Source: Kappaphycus alvarezii
Taxonomy: Eukaryota; Rhodophyta; Florideophyceae; Gigartinales; Solieriaceae
Direction: 5' to 3'
NCBI GenBank assembly: GCA_002205965.3
Contig: NADL03000638.1
Coordinates: 310,001-374,000, forward strand
Length of the DNA: 64,000 nucleotides
Both the position numbers and the translations under genes were made by a program. Positions 13,134-25,075 of the stretch are shown here, piece by piece; position 1 is the first letter of the stretch, and every line of letters begins with the position of its first letter. The notes beneath the pieces were generated by a model. That model made no database searches, was not told where the DNA came from, and saw only the letters and a list, made by a program, of their open reading frames with translations.

Positions 13134-14730
13134 TCAGTCCACGGGAGGAAATACGTTATTAATCTCCCCCAATATATTCACAGTCCTCCCCTTGTACAAT
13201 GCGGATAGCGCATCCTCAGTTCTTCTCTTTATGTCTCTCGTAACCACGCCAAGTTTTTCGAGCTTTGGCAACTCGACCGCGAGGTCTTCCTGTGCTTTCA
13301 AGCGACGTTTGCGCAGCACGTCAATAGCGGTATGGGTTCTTTCTACGGCACGTTTCTTGTCAACAATTGTTTTTGCCACTCGCTCCAAGCGATTGGGATC
13401 AGACTGCAACGCAAGCATGCGGCGGGTATCCGCTGAATTAATGGCGCCTATTGCCGCCTCAACAGCCTCTTGCATCTGCTTTATCTTTTCCGTGTCAACG
13501 GCCTTGACACGGTCCGGGGCACCCTTGGCCTGTTGCATGATGACTCCAATGTCCGTATCACCCAAAAGAGACAACTCTGCTGCACGCTGTGCCAAAAAGG
13601 CGTCCAGCTCGATCAAATCGTTCATAAACATTTCACGAACCGCAGGATCCGCCAAAGTCAGCTCCTCAGGACCAACAGCATCACCGCGTACCTTTTCCCC
13701 CCCTTCTTCCCGTCCAACGTGTCCACAGTTTCATTGCTCTCAATACCCCCATCTCCCACAAGCAACTGTGCATTTCCCGCACCCTCCTCAACGCCGCCAT
13801 GCGCTTCATCCGCAGTGCCCGAGGCGTCGATCCCGCTTCCCCAATCGACCTGCGCATGCGCTGCATCCGCAGGGTCAGCGTCACGGTCCACATGAATATC
13901 CCAATTAACCGAGCCACCGCCCTTGACTACCACGCCTTCCCTCCTCAAAGGCCGAACAAGTTGATCGACATCACCCTCCATAACCCTTGTTACAGTGGCG
14001 CACAAATCAGCATCCACATCACCCCCACAAACATAAGCTGCAAACATGTGGTAATACCGCACAGCATCACCAAATCGGACCTGCTTGACACAGCGCACCG
14101 CTTCCCGCAACAACAACGGGACCCGTCGTTCAACTTCCTGTCCCAGGGCGCAAGAATAATCCATACCCTCCTCCTTTGCCAAATGAAACTGTTGACAAGC
14201 GGCATCGAACCTATCCCTCGCTTGCGCAGCGGCCGTCACCGCCGGGGCATCCCGTTTCGCCAACTCCGTGGCCTCCCGTTGCAACGCTGCAATAACATCC
14301 TTAAAAGCACGGGCGTCGACATCTGCATACCTAGTCAAGACCTGTGCACAATCGGCCAAATATACAAACTTTTGCTCAAACGCGGCGACCGCAGCCGCCC
14401 AAGCGCGCGAGGTAGGTTGTTTATAGCGGCCTACAAGATCCTTTTCAGGGCCTGCTTGCCACTCGGAGGGTATGTCAGGAGCGGTGAGAGCATGGAGGAT
14501 GTCGCGGGCGTGAAAGTAGGGGAGGGGGATGTGAGTGGGTCGGTGGAGGGGAGATTGAAGGCTGAGCGGGCGGCGGGGGGCGTGGTATTGATGGCATGGC
14601 GGAGGAGGGAGCGGGCCTTGTTGAGATGGGTGTGCCAGTCGCGTGGGATGCGACGACGGTCGATGAGCCAGGGGAGAAATTTGGCGTAGTCGATGTCGAT
14701 CGGGAGCTCTTCTGGTTGGGCTTGGACCAT
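13134..14730 (-). CDS. CDK5RAP3: CDK5RAP3 / C53 (LZAP), UFMylation and ER-phagy adaptor
   Basis: C53 works with the UFL1-DDRGK1 UFM1-ligase complex at the ER and links stalled-ribosome stress to autophagy. The N-terminus has IDIDYAKFLPWLIDRRR, the start of the helical domain (human IDIQTSKLLDWLVDRRH). YFHARDILHAL and GRYKQPTSRAWAAAV follow. The C-terminal helical domain has MNDLIELDAFLAQRAAEL, a coiled coil, and ends in YKGRTVNILGEIN. A disordered acidic linker between them carries VNWDI (about 13892-13909) and VDWGSGID (about 13826-13849), resembling the IDWG ATG8/UFM1-binding motifs of known C53. The reading frame breaks twice: at a C4 run before YFHAR (about 14525) and at a G7 run before EKVRGD (about 13697). 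One added base at each gives 532 residues, normal for the family (human 506). No intron is needed. Confidence 0.93.
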
Positions 14731-17307
14731 GGCCGGGGTTGGGAGAGGTGTCTGGTTGTGGCGGTGGTGGGGAGAGAAGAGTTTGGGGAGCTGGGGATTG
14801 ATGACTGCAAGGCAGCCAAAGAAGAAGGTGGGGGGCAGTGAATCAACTTGTACTCATCTGTAGAGCAATGTAGAAGTGTAAAGCTGTAAGCAACAGGAAA
14901 AAGTCTGCAAGGCTACCCAAAAATTACAGTGTTATACTGTACAGTACAGTACAGTACGTACGGCTGTAAATGAGCGTAGGCGAGGACACGGATGCTGTTG
15001 TGCATAACATGCATAATACAATTATGTCACATACAGCACAGTACAGTATTATGTGAATGAACTAGTTTGCGGATTGTGCGCATGAACGCGTACTGCAGAA
15101 GGTTGCGTGCCGGTGGCATGCAACAGTGAGACATAGCAACGCATCGCGCCGGAATAGGAGGAAGTCCGGATGGAAGGTTTGGGTGGCGTTCTACAAGGAA
15201 TGCGGCAACTGGCGGTACTGTAGAAGGGTACGGTAGTAGACATAACTGCTCGATAGGGGCTGGAGGGTGCATTAGTGGTGGTAAATCTTTACGAGTTGTA
15301 CAATACTGTATTGCGCAGAAGCTTGTGGAGGGTACTCAGAAATTAGAGTAGGTATCGAGGTGGCCGGGGATTGCGGCTGCGAACTGGTACGGTTTAAGCC
15401 GGTGGTACACCGCAGGAGTTGATACAGTGCACCCAGCAACTGTGGTGACGTGACTGGTTCTTCCTGAAACTATCGCAACTAGTGCACTGTACTGTACCAG
15501 CGCACAGGATATTTACAGCAGGACTCCCGTACACCTGCAGGGGCAGTACAGTACTTTGCAGTACGGTCTTCCTGACAGCAATGCGGTACAGTACCCTACG
15601 TACAGTACGGTACCAAAGAGAAGGAGAGGAGCGTAGGTATCCACGGTGATTGGAGAGTTGTGAGGAGCCAATGAGAAGGAGGCATTGAGGATGTCAATTA
15701 TACTGACCAATGGATGAGATTTGTACAAAATGAATGCATTTGATTGGCTGGTAATCCATACATTCCATAAACGAATATACAGTATCAGGAGCGGAGCGTG
15801 TATCTTGCGAGGAATACAGCATCGTTGATCAGCATACAGTTATGCACATGCAACGTAGAGTATACGAGTTCCGTCTCGATCAATGCAGTCAGTGCAGTCG
15901 GCCAAAGAAAATTGGAAACAAAGCATGAATCGGCGCTCATCTGCAGGAACAATGGCATTTATTACTTGGGCACACTCAATCCCTCGGATGAATCATGCAG
16001 TATGGATTGGTGGCCAGGTGGCGTCGATTCGGGACTTTGACACATGGAATTGCGCCCTCCTGTGACTCAGATCCGGCCGTGCAGAATATCAAAGCGACAA
16101 GCACAGCTGCGCTGTGCGTACCATCACATTCCATGGCAGCTCAATAGCGGCACGGATCCGACGAGAATATACACGGTATGTACACTAGTTGAAGGATCCT
16201 TCCGCACGTGCATCATCGAAAAACATCTGCAGTTCAAATCGCACCCAACATGTATGTAGATACTGTACTGTACAGTAGCAAAAGCAAACGGACCTGTTTC
16301 ACCTGCCACACTTTGCTCAACTCAGCAACATAGCCCACTTGGCGGTTTTTATTAGTCAGGAGTTTAAATAAATGTTCACCACACCACCCATCCACCACCC
16401 AAAACCCGCCCCACCCTTATAAAACCCCCGCTTATGCCCACAACTTTCCCCAAAAGCATTACCCCAACACCATCCACCAATCCTCCGACATCCGCCCCAT
16501 CAAACCACGACGCATTCCCACGAGTCGTGGACGCAGTGGCACGTTACGTGACCATCGCCCGCAATCAATCGCGACACTTCCACCAAATCCACACATGTGA
16601 GCAGGCAAGTGGTGCCGACGGGACCCCTGCCCCAATCGGACCATCACCACAAAGGCAACCCAAAGGCAAGCCAAAGGCAAACCACGCACACCATGACCCT
16701 GCTCGCCGCCCCCCGCAATAATATACCCGTGAATATGTACAGGTACAGTACGTTACTGTACCGGACACCAACGCCGACGCTTACTCTCCCCTTACCCAGC
16801 ACCGCATACCTCAGCCAAACGCACACCCACTGCAACCGCAACCGCAATCGCAACCGCAACCGCAACCGCAACAGCAACCGCAACCGCAACCGCAACCGCA
16901 ACCACAGCCGTGACGGTGTGACATTACATGACAGAAATACGCAAATTCCATACCTCCCCTTGACCAGCGCCAATCAAACCACGCCACGTTACAGTCACCA
17001 TGCATTGTCCCCCTCCGCCCCCCTCTCAACCCCCGCACAATACTTTAACCCCCCCATCCCCCGCAGTCACACAACACTGTCTTTTCATAACCCTCCCAAA
17101 AATTCCAACTAAAAGTCTTCCAACCCCCGCTCCCCACTCTCATCTCAAAATGCTCAAAACATTCAAACATTCTCAACCTCTACAAACCCGCCACCCACAA
17201 GACTTTACTCACAACAAACAAACAAAAAAACACCACGGCATCAACCGCCCATAAACCAACTCTAAAAACCACCCCTCTCCCACCATCCCAAACTCCCTCC
17301 AAACCCC
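14731..17307. other. Intergenic region rich in TACAGTA/GTAC palindromic repeats
   Basis: No conserved protein was recognised. The stretch holds repeated TACAGTA, GTACAGTAC and GTACTGTAC words, notably at 14935-14960, 15485-15620, 16262-16276 and 16738-16762. An AACCGC hexamer array is at 16833-16910. The modest open frames around 16434-17254 are Pro/Thr/His-rich because the plus strand is C-rich, and they have no domain features. The stretch may hold promoter and untranslated sequence for CDK5RAP3 at its left end and 3' sequence of the SAP30-like gene at its right end. Confidence 0.6.
16833..16910. repeat. Hexanucleotide tandem array (CAACCG)n, about 13 units
   Basis: Thirteen 6-bp units are nearly perfect CAACCG, with single variants CAATCG and CAACAG and a degenerate last unit. 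Read as protein the array gives Asn-Arg dipeptides. I see no conserved protein around it, so I treat it as a non-coding minisatellite. It is not a telomere repeat. Confidence 0.85.
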
Positions 17308-17750
17308 TTACCTCCCCGCCGCCGCAGGCGCCGCCGGTGGATCCACCGACGATTCCCCCGCCAACGACCGTTTCCCACGGATCGACCGCGCATAATTATG
17401 AAACTCAAGCGCCACATCCGCCTCACGAACAGGCATCGTCGCAAAGTGACGACCAACCGCCTCCAAAAGCTCCGTCTTGGAATCCGCCTTGACGTCCAAA
17501 TTAAAATGCTTCTTATACCGTTTCAAGCTCGTCTTCCGCAGCTTGGACAAATCCACATGCTACAAACCAAAAAGCCCCATACACAAACATCGCATCCATA
17601 CAAAATACACACACCGTCAGTATCCATACACAAACCTCCCACCCCCACAATCCCAACAACAACACATCCAACACATATTCTTACCGTCTTCACAGGCTTC
17701 ACCTCCTGCTTACCCCCCGTCTTACCCCCCGTCCGCTTTGAGCTCGTCAT
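17308..17750 (-). CDS. SAP30: SAP30-like Sin3-binding protein
   Basis: SAP30 family proteins bridge Sin3 to histone deacetylases in the nucleus. Exon 1 (17685-17750) encodes a basic start, MTSSKRTGGKTGGKQ. The intron (17560-17684) has a GTAAGA donor and a TTTGTAG acceptor. Exon 2 gives HVDLSKLRKTSLKRYKKHF, then SKTELLEAVGRHFA and EADVALEFHNYAR. That is the SAP30 Sin3-binding pattern: a leading VDLSKL, a basic YKKHF segment, then a helical VxxHF and E...F..Y segment. The tail is Ala/Pro-rich. The protein is 105 residues, close to the short plant and algal forms that lack the animal zinc-finger part. No frame break is needed. The plus strand here is strongly C-rich, so the coding strand is G-rich toward its 3' end. 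Confidence 0.83.
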
Positions 17751-19260
17751 CTCCCGACCCGAATATTCAAACACACACCCCTCAACTACTCTCTCTCACA
17801 CTCACAACAAGCAAACAAAAAAAAGGGAGCAACCACAAATACAAACGATCAACCGCCCTTGTTCAAAAACTCGTACACGCGCTAACCCCCCGATCAACAC
17901 ACACACACACACACAAACTGTCTTTCACGTATACCCCACGCTCACGTACGATCCACACGGTCCGCCTGCTACCTCGCTTGCTCGCACACACTGCAAACAA
18001 CGCACCGTGTGCGGAGTTTTGCAATCGGTTGTGTGGAGATGGAGTGTTTGGGGGGTAGGGGGGGGGGTGTGCGATCGCGGTGGCGTGAGGGTGGGGAGGG
18101 GAGGATGGGGGGAGTGGGGGTGTGAAAAGGGAAGATGTGTTTGTACGACGGCGGCGGTGAAAACCAGAACGTTGTATGTTATGAAGGGAGGGCGGGGGGT
18201 GGGATGGGTGTTTAGTGTGCGGTGTGTGATGGCAGAGGAGTGTGAGGGGGGGGTGGAGCGGTTGGGGTTTGGGGGGGGGGGGGGGAAGGGCGGGGTCGGG
18301 CGGCGGGATGTGACGGAGCGCGGGGTATGACCTCGTTTGTAGGCGGTGTGAACAGGGGGTTGTGATGGCTGATGTGTGGCCGGGCCCTAGGGGGGCGCGT
18401 TGGGCCGCCCCGGGGCGGACGGAACGCTGCTGAACGCCGACGGTCTTTCGCTCTCTCGCGTGTGATGCCGCCTGCGGTACAGACGGCGGAGGTTTTTTTT
18501 GGGTGCCTTTGGCGGTTATTTTTTTTTGGGGATTCGGTGTAGGGGTTGGGGGGATGGTGGAATTTGGTGGAATTTGGTGGAATGGGTTTTGGGCGGGTGT
18601 TTTTGCCTTGGCACTGGTGCTGGGTTGGGAGATTTTGCGGTTTGAACGAGGGTTTTTGGGAATTGTTTTTATGTTGAAATCAAGTGTAACTTTGCTTACA
18701 TGACATTCGGTGCTGTGCAAAGTGGACCTTGTGGATCATGCCACGCTGGACTGCGCTGTACAGTACTGTCTGTACTGGATTGTTCTGGACTGTACTGTAT
18801 TGTACCGTACATATTGTACAGTAATGCGTTGGCTGTAACGCGTACAATGCCCTGTGTGAGTTACAGTACAGCACCCTTTGCAAGAGAAGACAGTGCTGTA
18901 CTGCCGTAGGCGAATGGCAGACCAACTCTACCACAGGTGCATCATAGTACTGTACTGGCCGCCCAATTTATGGAACAGGCGGGAAATTCAAAACTATCCA
19001 AATCTAGATCTGCGCATAACTTCTTTGACCAAACCTCTTCATCTGCAGTCATCTACCGATGTCCAGATTCTCCCTCCTCAAAGCTACGGTGCTCGTCATA
19101 AATATACGTTCTGACGGTACTCGGCAACTCCACATCAGATTTAAATAAACTTTTGCCACATGTTGGATATTGATAAATTTAGCATGATGGCGCAATCAGA
19201 ATACAAAAAATAATACGTTTAAAAAGTTATGCCAAAATAACTGTTTCAGCTGCTTCATAA
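17751..19260. other. Intergenic, G-rich on the plus strand, then TACAGTA repeats
   Basis: From 18050 to 18600 the plus strand is very G-rich, with uninterrupted runs of G10 (18058-18067) and G15 (18271-18285). Long Pro/His-rich openings on the opposite strand (17863-18720) come from this skew and show no domain. From 18750 to 18960 there are dense GTACTGTAC and TACAGTA words. No gene was recognised. Confidence 0.6.
18271..18285 (+). repeat. Uninterrupted run of 15 G
   Basis: G15 lies within a stretch containing several shorter G tracts (18241-18310). It could form G-quadruplex DNA. Its exact length is doubtful, given the homopolymer errors found in the genes of this window. Confidence 0.7.
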
Positions 19261-20451
19261 ATATACGGTCAGGGGCAGAACAAGGCAAAATGGGAGTCAC
19301 AGTTGCGGTTTCCTCGCCAACTTTCTTTCAATGCGAGTTATAAAGGCCTTCTTTTGCTACAGAAGCAAAGGCCAGGCACCTAAAACACCCGCAACCATGC
19401 CTAGAGGAACCGAACTGACCGCAGAAGAGCGCAGGGCTATTTTAGCCGTTCGAGGGGAGAATCACTCCCACAAAGTGATCGCAAAGAAGCTAGGAAGATC
19501 TCCGGACGATGTAAGTAGGTTCTTAAGAGATCCCAACGGTTACAACACAAAAAAGGACGGGTAGGCCACCGAAATGTTCCGCCACAATTAAGCGGCGCAT
19601 TGCACGAGAAGCTGCGAAGACTGGACACGGCCAACAGCAGCTTAAAAAAGAAACTCAACTCACTGTTCCAAAGTCTACTTTATTGCGCATACTCAATGAA
19701 GACAGTAGAATAGTTTACAATTAGATGAAGTCCTCTTTTTTTCTCACAGCGGCTCATAAAGAGAGCTGAATGAACTGGAAAGAGGAGATGGGGCAGTGGG
19801 GGAAGAAAAGGGGAAAAAAGTCCTCTTTTTGTCTTTTTGGACGAAAAACAGTTTAATCTAGATGGCCCAGACGGTTGCGCTTGCTATTGACATAATTTGG
19901 GGACAGAAGAACGCATTTTTTCAAAAAAGGCAAGGTGGTGGAGCAAGTCGTATGGTATTGGGATGCTTTCCATTTCATGGTTCTTGTGATTTGGTGTTTT
20001 TGGAAGGAAGACAGAAACCCGAGAAGTACAAGAAGACAATGGACGACAATATGTTGCCTTGGGCTGCTATAACGCATGGAGAGAACTGGGTGTATCAGCA
20101 AGACAACTGTTCATACCATGTGTCAAGTGCTACGAGGGGTTGGTTTGAGGCGAATAATATCGATGTTTTAGAATGGCCGTCACGCGATCCCGACGTAAAA
20201 CCAAAAGAAAAAAATTGTGGACGGTCGTTCCTAGGGCTCTTTACAAGGATGCAAGGCAGTTTTGGTCTACTTCGGAGCTAAAACAGCGAATTGTAGAATG
20301 CTTGAGTAGCATTCCCGAAGAAGTGCTTCAAAAGCTGGCGTTGTCGATGGTTAGGCGTTGTTTAGCTGGTTTACGAAGCGAAGGAGCTAAAATTGCCTAT
20401 TAAAACGATGGCTCGTGAAGAAATAGCTCTATAACAAATTCTGACCGTATA
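19261..20451 (+). mobile_element. Tc1/mariner element A, about 1.19 kb
   Basis: Short terminal inverted repeats flank a transposase. TATACGGTCAG lies at 19262-19272 on the left and its complement CTGACCGTATA at 20441-20451 on the right; the TA at each end fits a TA target site. The inside holds a complete set of Tc1 transposase segments broken by frame shifts. Its size is close to that of a minimal Tc1 element. Confidence 0.75.
19397..20403 (+). pseudogene. Tc1-type (DD34E) transposase, frame-broken
   Basis: This is a cut-and-paste transposase. It starts at ATG 19397 with MPRGTELTAEERRAIL, a helix-turn-helix DNA-binding domain (HKVIAKKLGRSPDDVSRFL), and then GRPPKCS in a second frame. The catalytic core has VYQQDNCSYHVSS (second Asp) and EWPSRDPDVKPKE (Glu). 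These are 34 residues apart, which is the DD34E spacing. The tail in a third frame reads SELKQRIVECLSSIPEEVLQKL. The first catalytic Asp region (FSDE) is not visible in the expected place near 19740-19850, so a piece may be deleted. At least two frame breaks are present; some may be sequencing error. Confidence 0.8.
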
Positions 20452-23254
20452 CTGTTGAAACGACCAAAACACATTTTTTTAAAATAACTTCTTCAGAAGT
20501 AAAGATTTTATACTTTTTTTTGATTATGCTTTGGTCGTGATTCTGAACGACACTGTGAAGAGTTTGTTTAAATGTGACATATATTTGCTGTAATATACAA
20601 GAACGTATATTTATGACGCGCACTGTACTTAACTCAACCCAATGCCGACTTGCGGCGCTCTCAACCTCCTCAAACTCTCACCGAAATGCACTTTGTAGAC
20701 ATTCGCACCCCTGCCCGAAACGCAACTGTCACCACAAAGTTACGGGCACTTTCACGCGCCCGAATAGTTTTCCACACCACTCGTCATGGCTTTCAATTGC
20801 GCCTTGCAATTTCAAACTAGATTTCCAGTCAACTATTTTGTGTATTCCTGTGATGGCTGACTTTACAGTATGTCAAACTGAGATAAGTACAGCAGCAATT
20901 TTTTTCCTTGTAGTGGGTTGGTGAAGGTTTTGTTTGAATCCTGACTAAAAGCCGCCCTAAGGAATATGCTGTAGCAAGGTTTGCAAAGGGCGAATCGATG
21001 CCTACTCCAAAACAAAACAGTCATTGTCAGCAATTAGGGTTTAGGGGGTTTAAATCCCCTATAAATCCCCCAAGTCCCCTAATCGCAGCGTCACCAGATC
21101 TCCCCAAGGGTGCAATTCAGATCTATTTAAAATCAAAGCGATTCCCAAAGCAGGTTCAAACTGTGCGGAGGTTTGGCAAGTTGACATAATGCGACCAAAG
21201 ATGTCCCTTCCGGAACTCTTCTAAAGGGGGGAGTCATCATTAAATTATTTCCTCTTTTAATAATTTAAAGTAACAGCGAATGGACGTGGTTCCTTTCATG
21301 GTTGTGCATCAAAAACTGCCCGCCTATCTCTTACAAAAACTCATCTCAAATGGGACATGTCACAGTGGAAAAAGGTTGTGATCAGCTATGAGAAGAAGTT
21401 CAATTGAGATGACCCTGATTGGTTTGCAAGATATTGACACGATATATGCAAGGGTAAAAAGATTTTTACACGGCACCAGATGGGAAAGGGCTCGCTGATG
21501 CCATAACATTCGATGTCATACTACGGAATTTCTAATTTATGTGTGATTCATGGAAGAGTGAACTCTGAGATGTATTTCAGTTTATTAAGGGAGGAGCTGA
21601 AACCATTTGCAGCTGCAAATCTCGGAGAGGAATTGATACGCCAACAAGATAATGACGCGGTCCACACTTCTGAAGACAAGATAAACTAGCTGGAGGAAAA
21701 TAATGTATCTCTTCTACTTTTGCCTACCAAAAGCTCCGGTCTGAATATTATAGAGATATGTAGGGCATTATCGCGCGATGAATTTACGGCGGTGCGAAGC
21801 AGTTTGGCTCGGTGGAAGGTCTCCTAAATGCTATGAGCGAGGCTTAGGCTGAGATTGGACTAGAAGCCATTCATTCTCTTTATTCATCTATTTCGCGGCG
21901 CTTGATTTTAGTTCTGGAGAGAAATGATAGTACGAAAAAGTACTAGCTCAATAAAAATGCTACTATAAAGCTCCAGGACTATCTCCGAATCATATTTTGA
22001 ATGGTGTAATAATTTCGTAAAGGGTAATTTATGTTTTATTAAATTATTATACCAGGTTATACTTGGATTTAACGATGGAACACTGAAATTTTGTGTTTAG
22101 CACTCCTAAATTTGTAATCTCAAGGATCATATCGAGAAAATGGAGAGTTTTTGCTTAGATTTATTGTGAGCATAATTTAAGCTTAAGTATCTCCGGTAAA
22201 AGGGGCTGAAGCGAGATTTATTAATGCAATAAATGCTGGTCAATCAAATACGCTGTTTATCCGAGCCATTAGCGACATTAAACAATTACTATCGCGAACT
22301 GCTCAGTCAAGTTATACTCTCTGGAGACGGTGCAAACGCGAAGCACCCGATGTATTGTAGTCTATGCTTTGATTCATTTTTCAGGCTCGAGATAGATAGC
22401 ACTATAGAAAAATCGCAGCTATCGAGAAACGGGAGCTCATGAGCAGGACATTTTTAGTAAAAATTACCATTCGATGCAATTGGAAGTTTGGATTACGCAT
22501 TTAGGGATGAAATAAATAAACTCTGAAATGAGGAAACAGCTAAATACGAATCCGTAAGAAAATTCAAAGGCATCGTAGAAATGATTTTAGTAATCATAAT
22601 AGCGATAAAATACATAGCCTTGTAGCGAAATCTGTTGATCAAATTCGATTTATATCATTTAACTCTCACCTTGCGACTAGTTTGTCGGTTCTACCTAAAT
22701 TACTGGATAGAAAGTATCCAAAAGCTCAACTATGGCAATTTTTCAACTGGGAAGTGACTTTATTCACTTCTAGTCGTATATCATGCTCCGATCTGTTACT
22801 TATATGGACAGATAATGCTATGGCTTCTCTTTGTACCATTAGAAGACCGTCATATGTCTACAACATCATAGATAAATACTCTTCTGACACATTAGAATGG
22901 CTTAACACATGGGTATCACTTTGGTACTCAGCGTCTTCTCTCCTAGGAACATAGGCGACAATTAGCTTTATTTTTGCACCTTGAATTTGCTCTTAAATTA
23001 TAGCTATGTTTTCCCTTCTTGTTGCCCGTCAGTATCAGCATTGACATCGTCATACCCGATGTGTTGATTCGTTGAGCAGGAACTTAATTATTCATTACAT
23101 TTCACTAAAATACAATCCAATTTACTTCTAATCGGCCCTACTGACTTTCGGAGGTCTTGAAACTCTCACACACTTTAGAAGAATCCTTAGCCAACATTCA
23201 CTCTCAAAAAAGTTTCATTGATTTTGGCGGGTGTCACAGATATTACACGACTAT
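20452..23254. other. AT-rich transposon relic zone without a gene
   Basis: No intact coding region was found. Around 21040-21095 there is a small imperfect palindrome with GGGTTTAGGGGG and ATCCCCC tracts. The remaining open frames are short and in AT-rich DNA. Confidence 0.55.
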
Positions 23255-23329
23255 TTATTTTATCATAGATACGGTTATTGCTATGTTGTACAATCTATAA
23301 GAGCAAAACCTTCGATTCGAATAGTATTT

Positions 23330-25074
23330 TATCTTCTTGCAGATAGTAATGTATCCCCATTTTGATGTCAAGGGTGCCTTTTTAAATGCAAAGATTTTCA
23401 ATGAAGAAACAGTTTTAAGTCTTTCCACCATAAATTCTGAATCTTGCATCAAAAGAGTCAGGTCCCTCGGCTATGAAATTACTTCTATGGCTTTTTTCGT
23501 GGCAAAATTGGTCCTCTAAGAATGATTTGTTGACCTTTGTTTACAAAAGGAAAATTTACTTCCCATTCCTTTTTGAAAACGTAGCCCAAAGGTACTCCCC
23601 GTACCCACACCGAATTCACTGTGTACTTCTACTTTTATTTTATGTTTGAAGATTTTTTCCTCCTATTTGAGAAGGAAAAGCTTCTAATTCATGATAAATT
23701 CTTCCTCCAAATTAATTTCTATAATCTTTTTATTCAAATTTTTATCTCATGACCATAAATTTACGCAAATTCAAAACCAAAGCTCGGCCGACAAGGCCGT
23801 GAAATCCATCGAAGGCGTTCCCATATTTAATACTATATAGAAGCATCTTGAAGCATAACCCATGCAACCAATCGACCCACTAGCTACTCTACGCATTACC
23901 TTAATTTTCCATCAAAATGACAACTTACGCAAGTCCTTCATTGTAAAAAAACCAACCAGAGCCCAGTATCCCATCAAAGGCCTAGCATTAAAGGCTAGAC
24001 GTCCAATGGAACACGAAAAATACACCAGGATCCTAAATAAAGAAAGATTAATGGGTTTGGTTTTTCTTCAAATTGTGGAGAAAGAGGAGGATGAGGTGGA
24101 TGAGGGATGATCCAAAGATGAGGAGTTCTGAGTGGACCCTTACGAGCAATTAGAGTAAAGACAAATGGAAATTTATGTAGGAGACAAAAGAAAGAATGAA
24201 AGGGAGGGTGTGGTCGTAATCTAGGCCTCATCTGTTGGGTATGGAGAGGAGGTTGAGGATCATGAGAAAGTTTTGGAAGCTCTCGACATGTATGAGGAAG
24301 CATTTTACGATCTTGGGCCGTTCGAAGGAGCTTGTAAGTATTTTGTTGAAGATATGTATGTGTTGAATGAATGCTTTGGTTCTAACCACGAGGATGTTGA
24401 TTTTAAAAAGTAGTGATATAGATATTTATTTTGAATTTATCTTCTATTAATCTTTGTCCACAAGATTCCCTTGAATGAATTCTAGGGTATTTTGTACGTG
24501 TCTTTGACACTTAAGGGTTAGCCGAAACGTCTATCTAAGATTAATAAACTGCTTCGTCTAGGAGAAATGAGGAAATTTGGAAGACAACTTCATGCGCAGA
24601 CCCAAATAGTTGCGAAGTTTTCAACTTCTGACCTAAGAAGGGTTTCATTTAAGTTAGTGACTGAAGATGGATGGTACAAACCACCATTTTTATACTCTTT
24701 TACGGGTCCTTGCCCTGCGGCCGAACCCACTTCTTTGTGTTCCCACAAATATACTACAGTAGCACTTTTATCGCTTGCAAAAAATCATTCCTGGGATAGT
24801 TGATTCAGAAAATCTCATCCTCGCCGTTTTCTCCGTATCAGATTGAAAAAAGAAATAAATGTTCCAAATGCGGCATTTCGTTAAAAAATTTGTGCTTTAG
24901 GGATAACGAAACTTGATTGTGGGATATGTATATTTCCCAAATAATTTGGCGATATGCTTTTTGCATATTTTTTGGGTGTTTCTGTATGTTGACGACATTC
25001 TTTTGGCAACATTTTCCCTCGCAGCTGATGAAAGTGTCAGCAATGAAGTTTTACACTTCTTTGAAGTGTAAAAT
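23330..25074 (+). pseudogene. Copia-type reverse transcriptase relic
   Basis: Two separated pieces of a retrotransposon polymerase are visible. At about 23345-23425 the frame reads HFDVKGAFLNAKIFNEET, the first conserved Asp block of Copia RT. At about 24978-25073 another frame reads VFLYVDDILLATFSLAADES, the YVDD catalytic block. The roughly 1.5 kb between them is far longer than in an intact RT, so other DNA lies between. The end abuts an antisense Tc1 relic. Confidence 0.6.
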
Positions 25075-25075
25075 A

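Noticed and set aside
16434-17254. Possible small genes in the CDK5RAP3-SAP30 spacer
   Set aside because: Frames are Pro/Thr/Asn-Arg-rich from C-rich and hexamer DNA, without conserved motifs or splice logic.
17398-18720. Long Pro/His-rich and Gly/Trp-rich open frames on both strands
   Set aside because: They follow from extreme C/G skew, overlap the SAP30-like exons antisense, and show no domain pattern.
21037-21060. TTAGGGTTTAGGGG, resembling plant-type telomere repeat
   Set aside because: Only two imperfect units inside a small palindrome; far too short for an interstitial telomere array.
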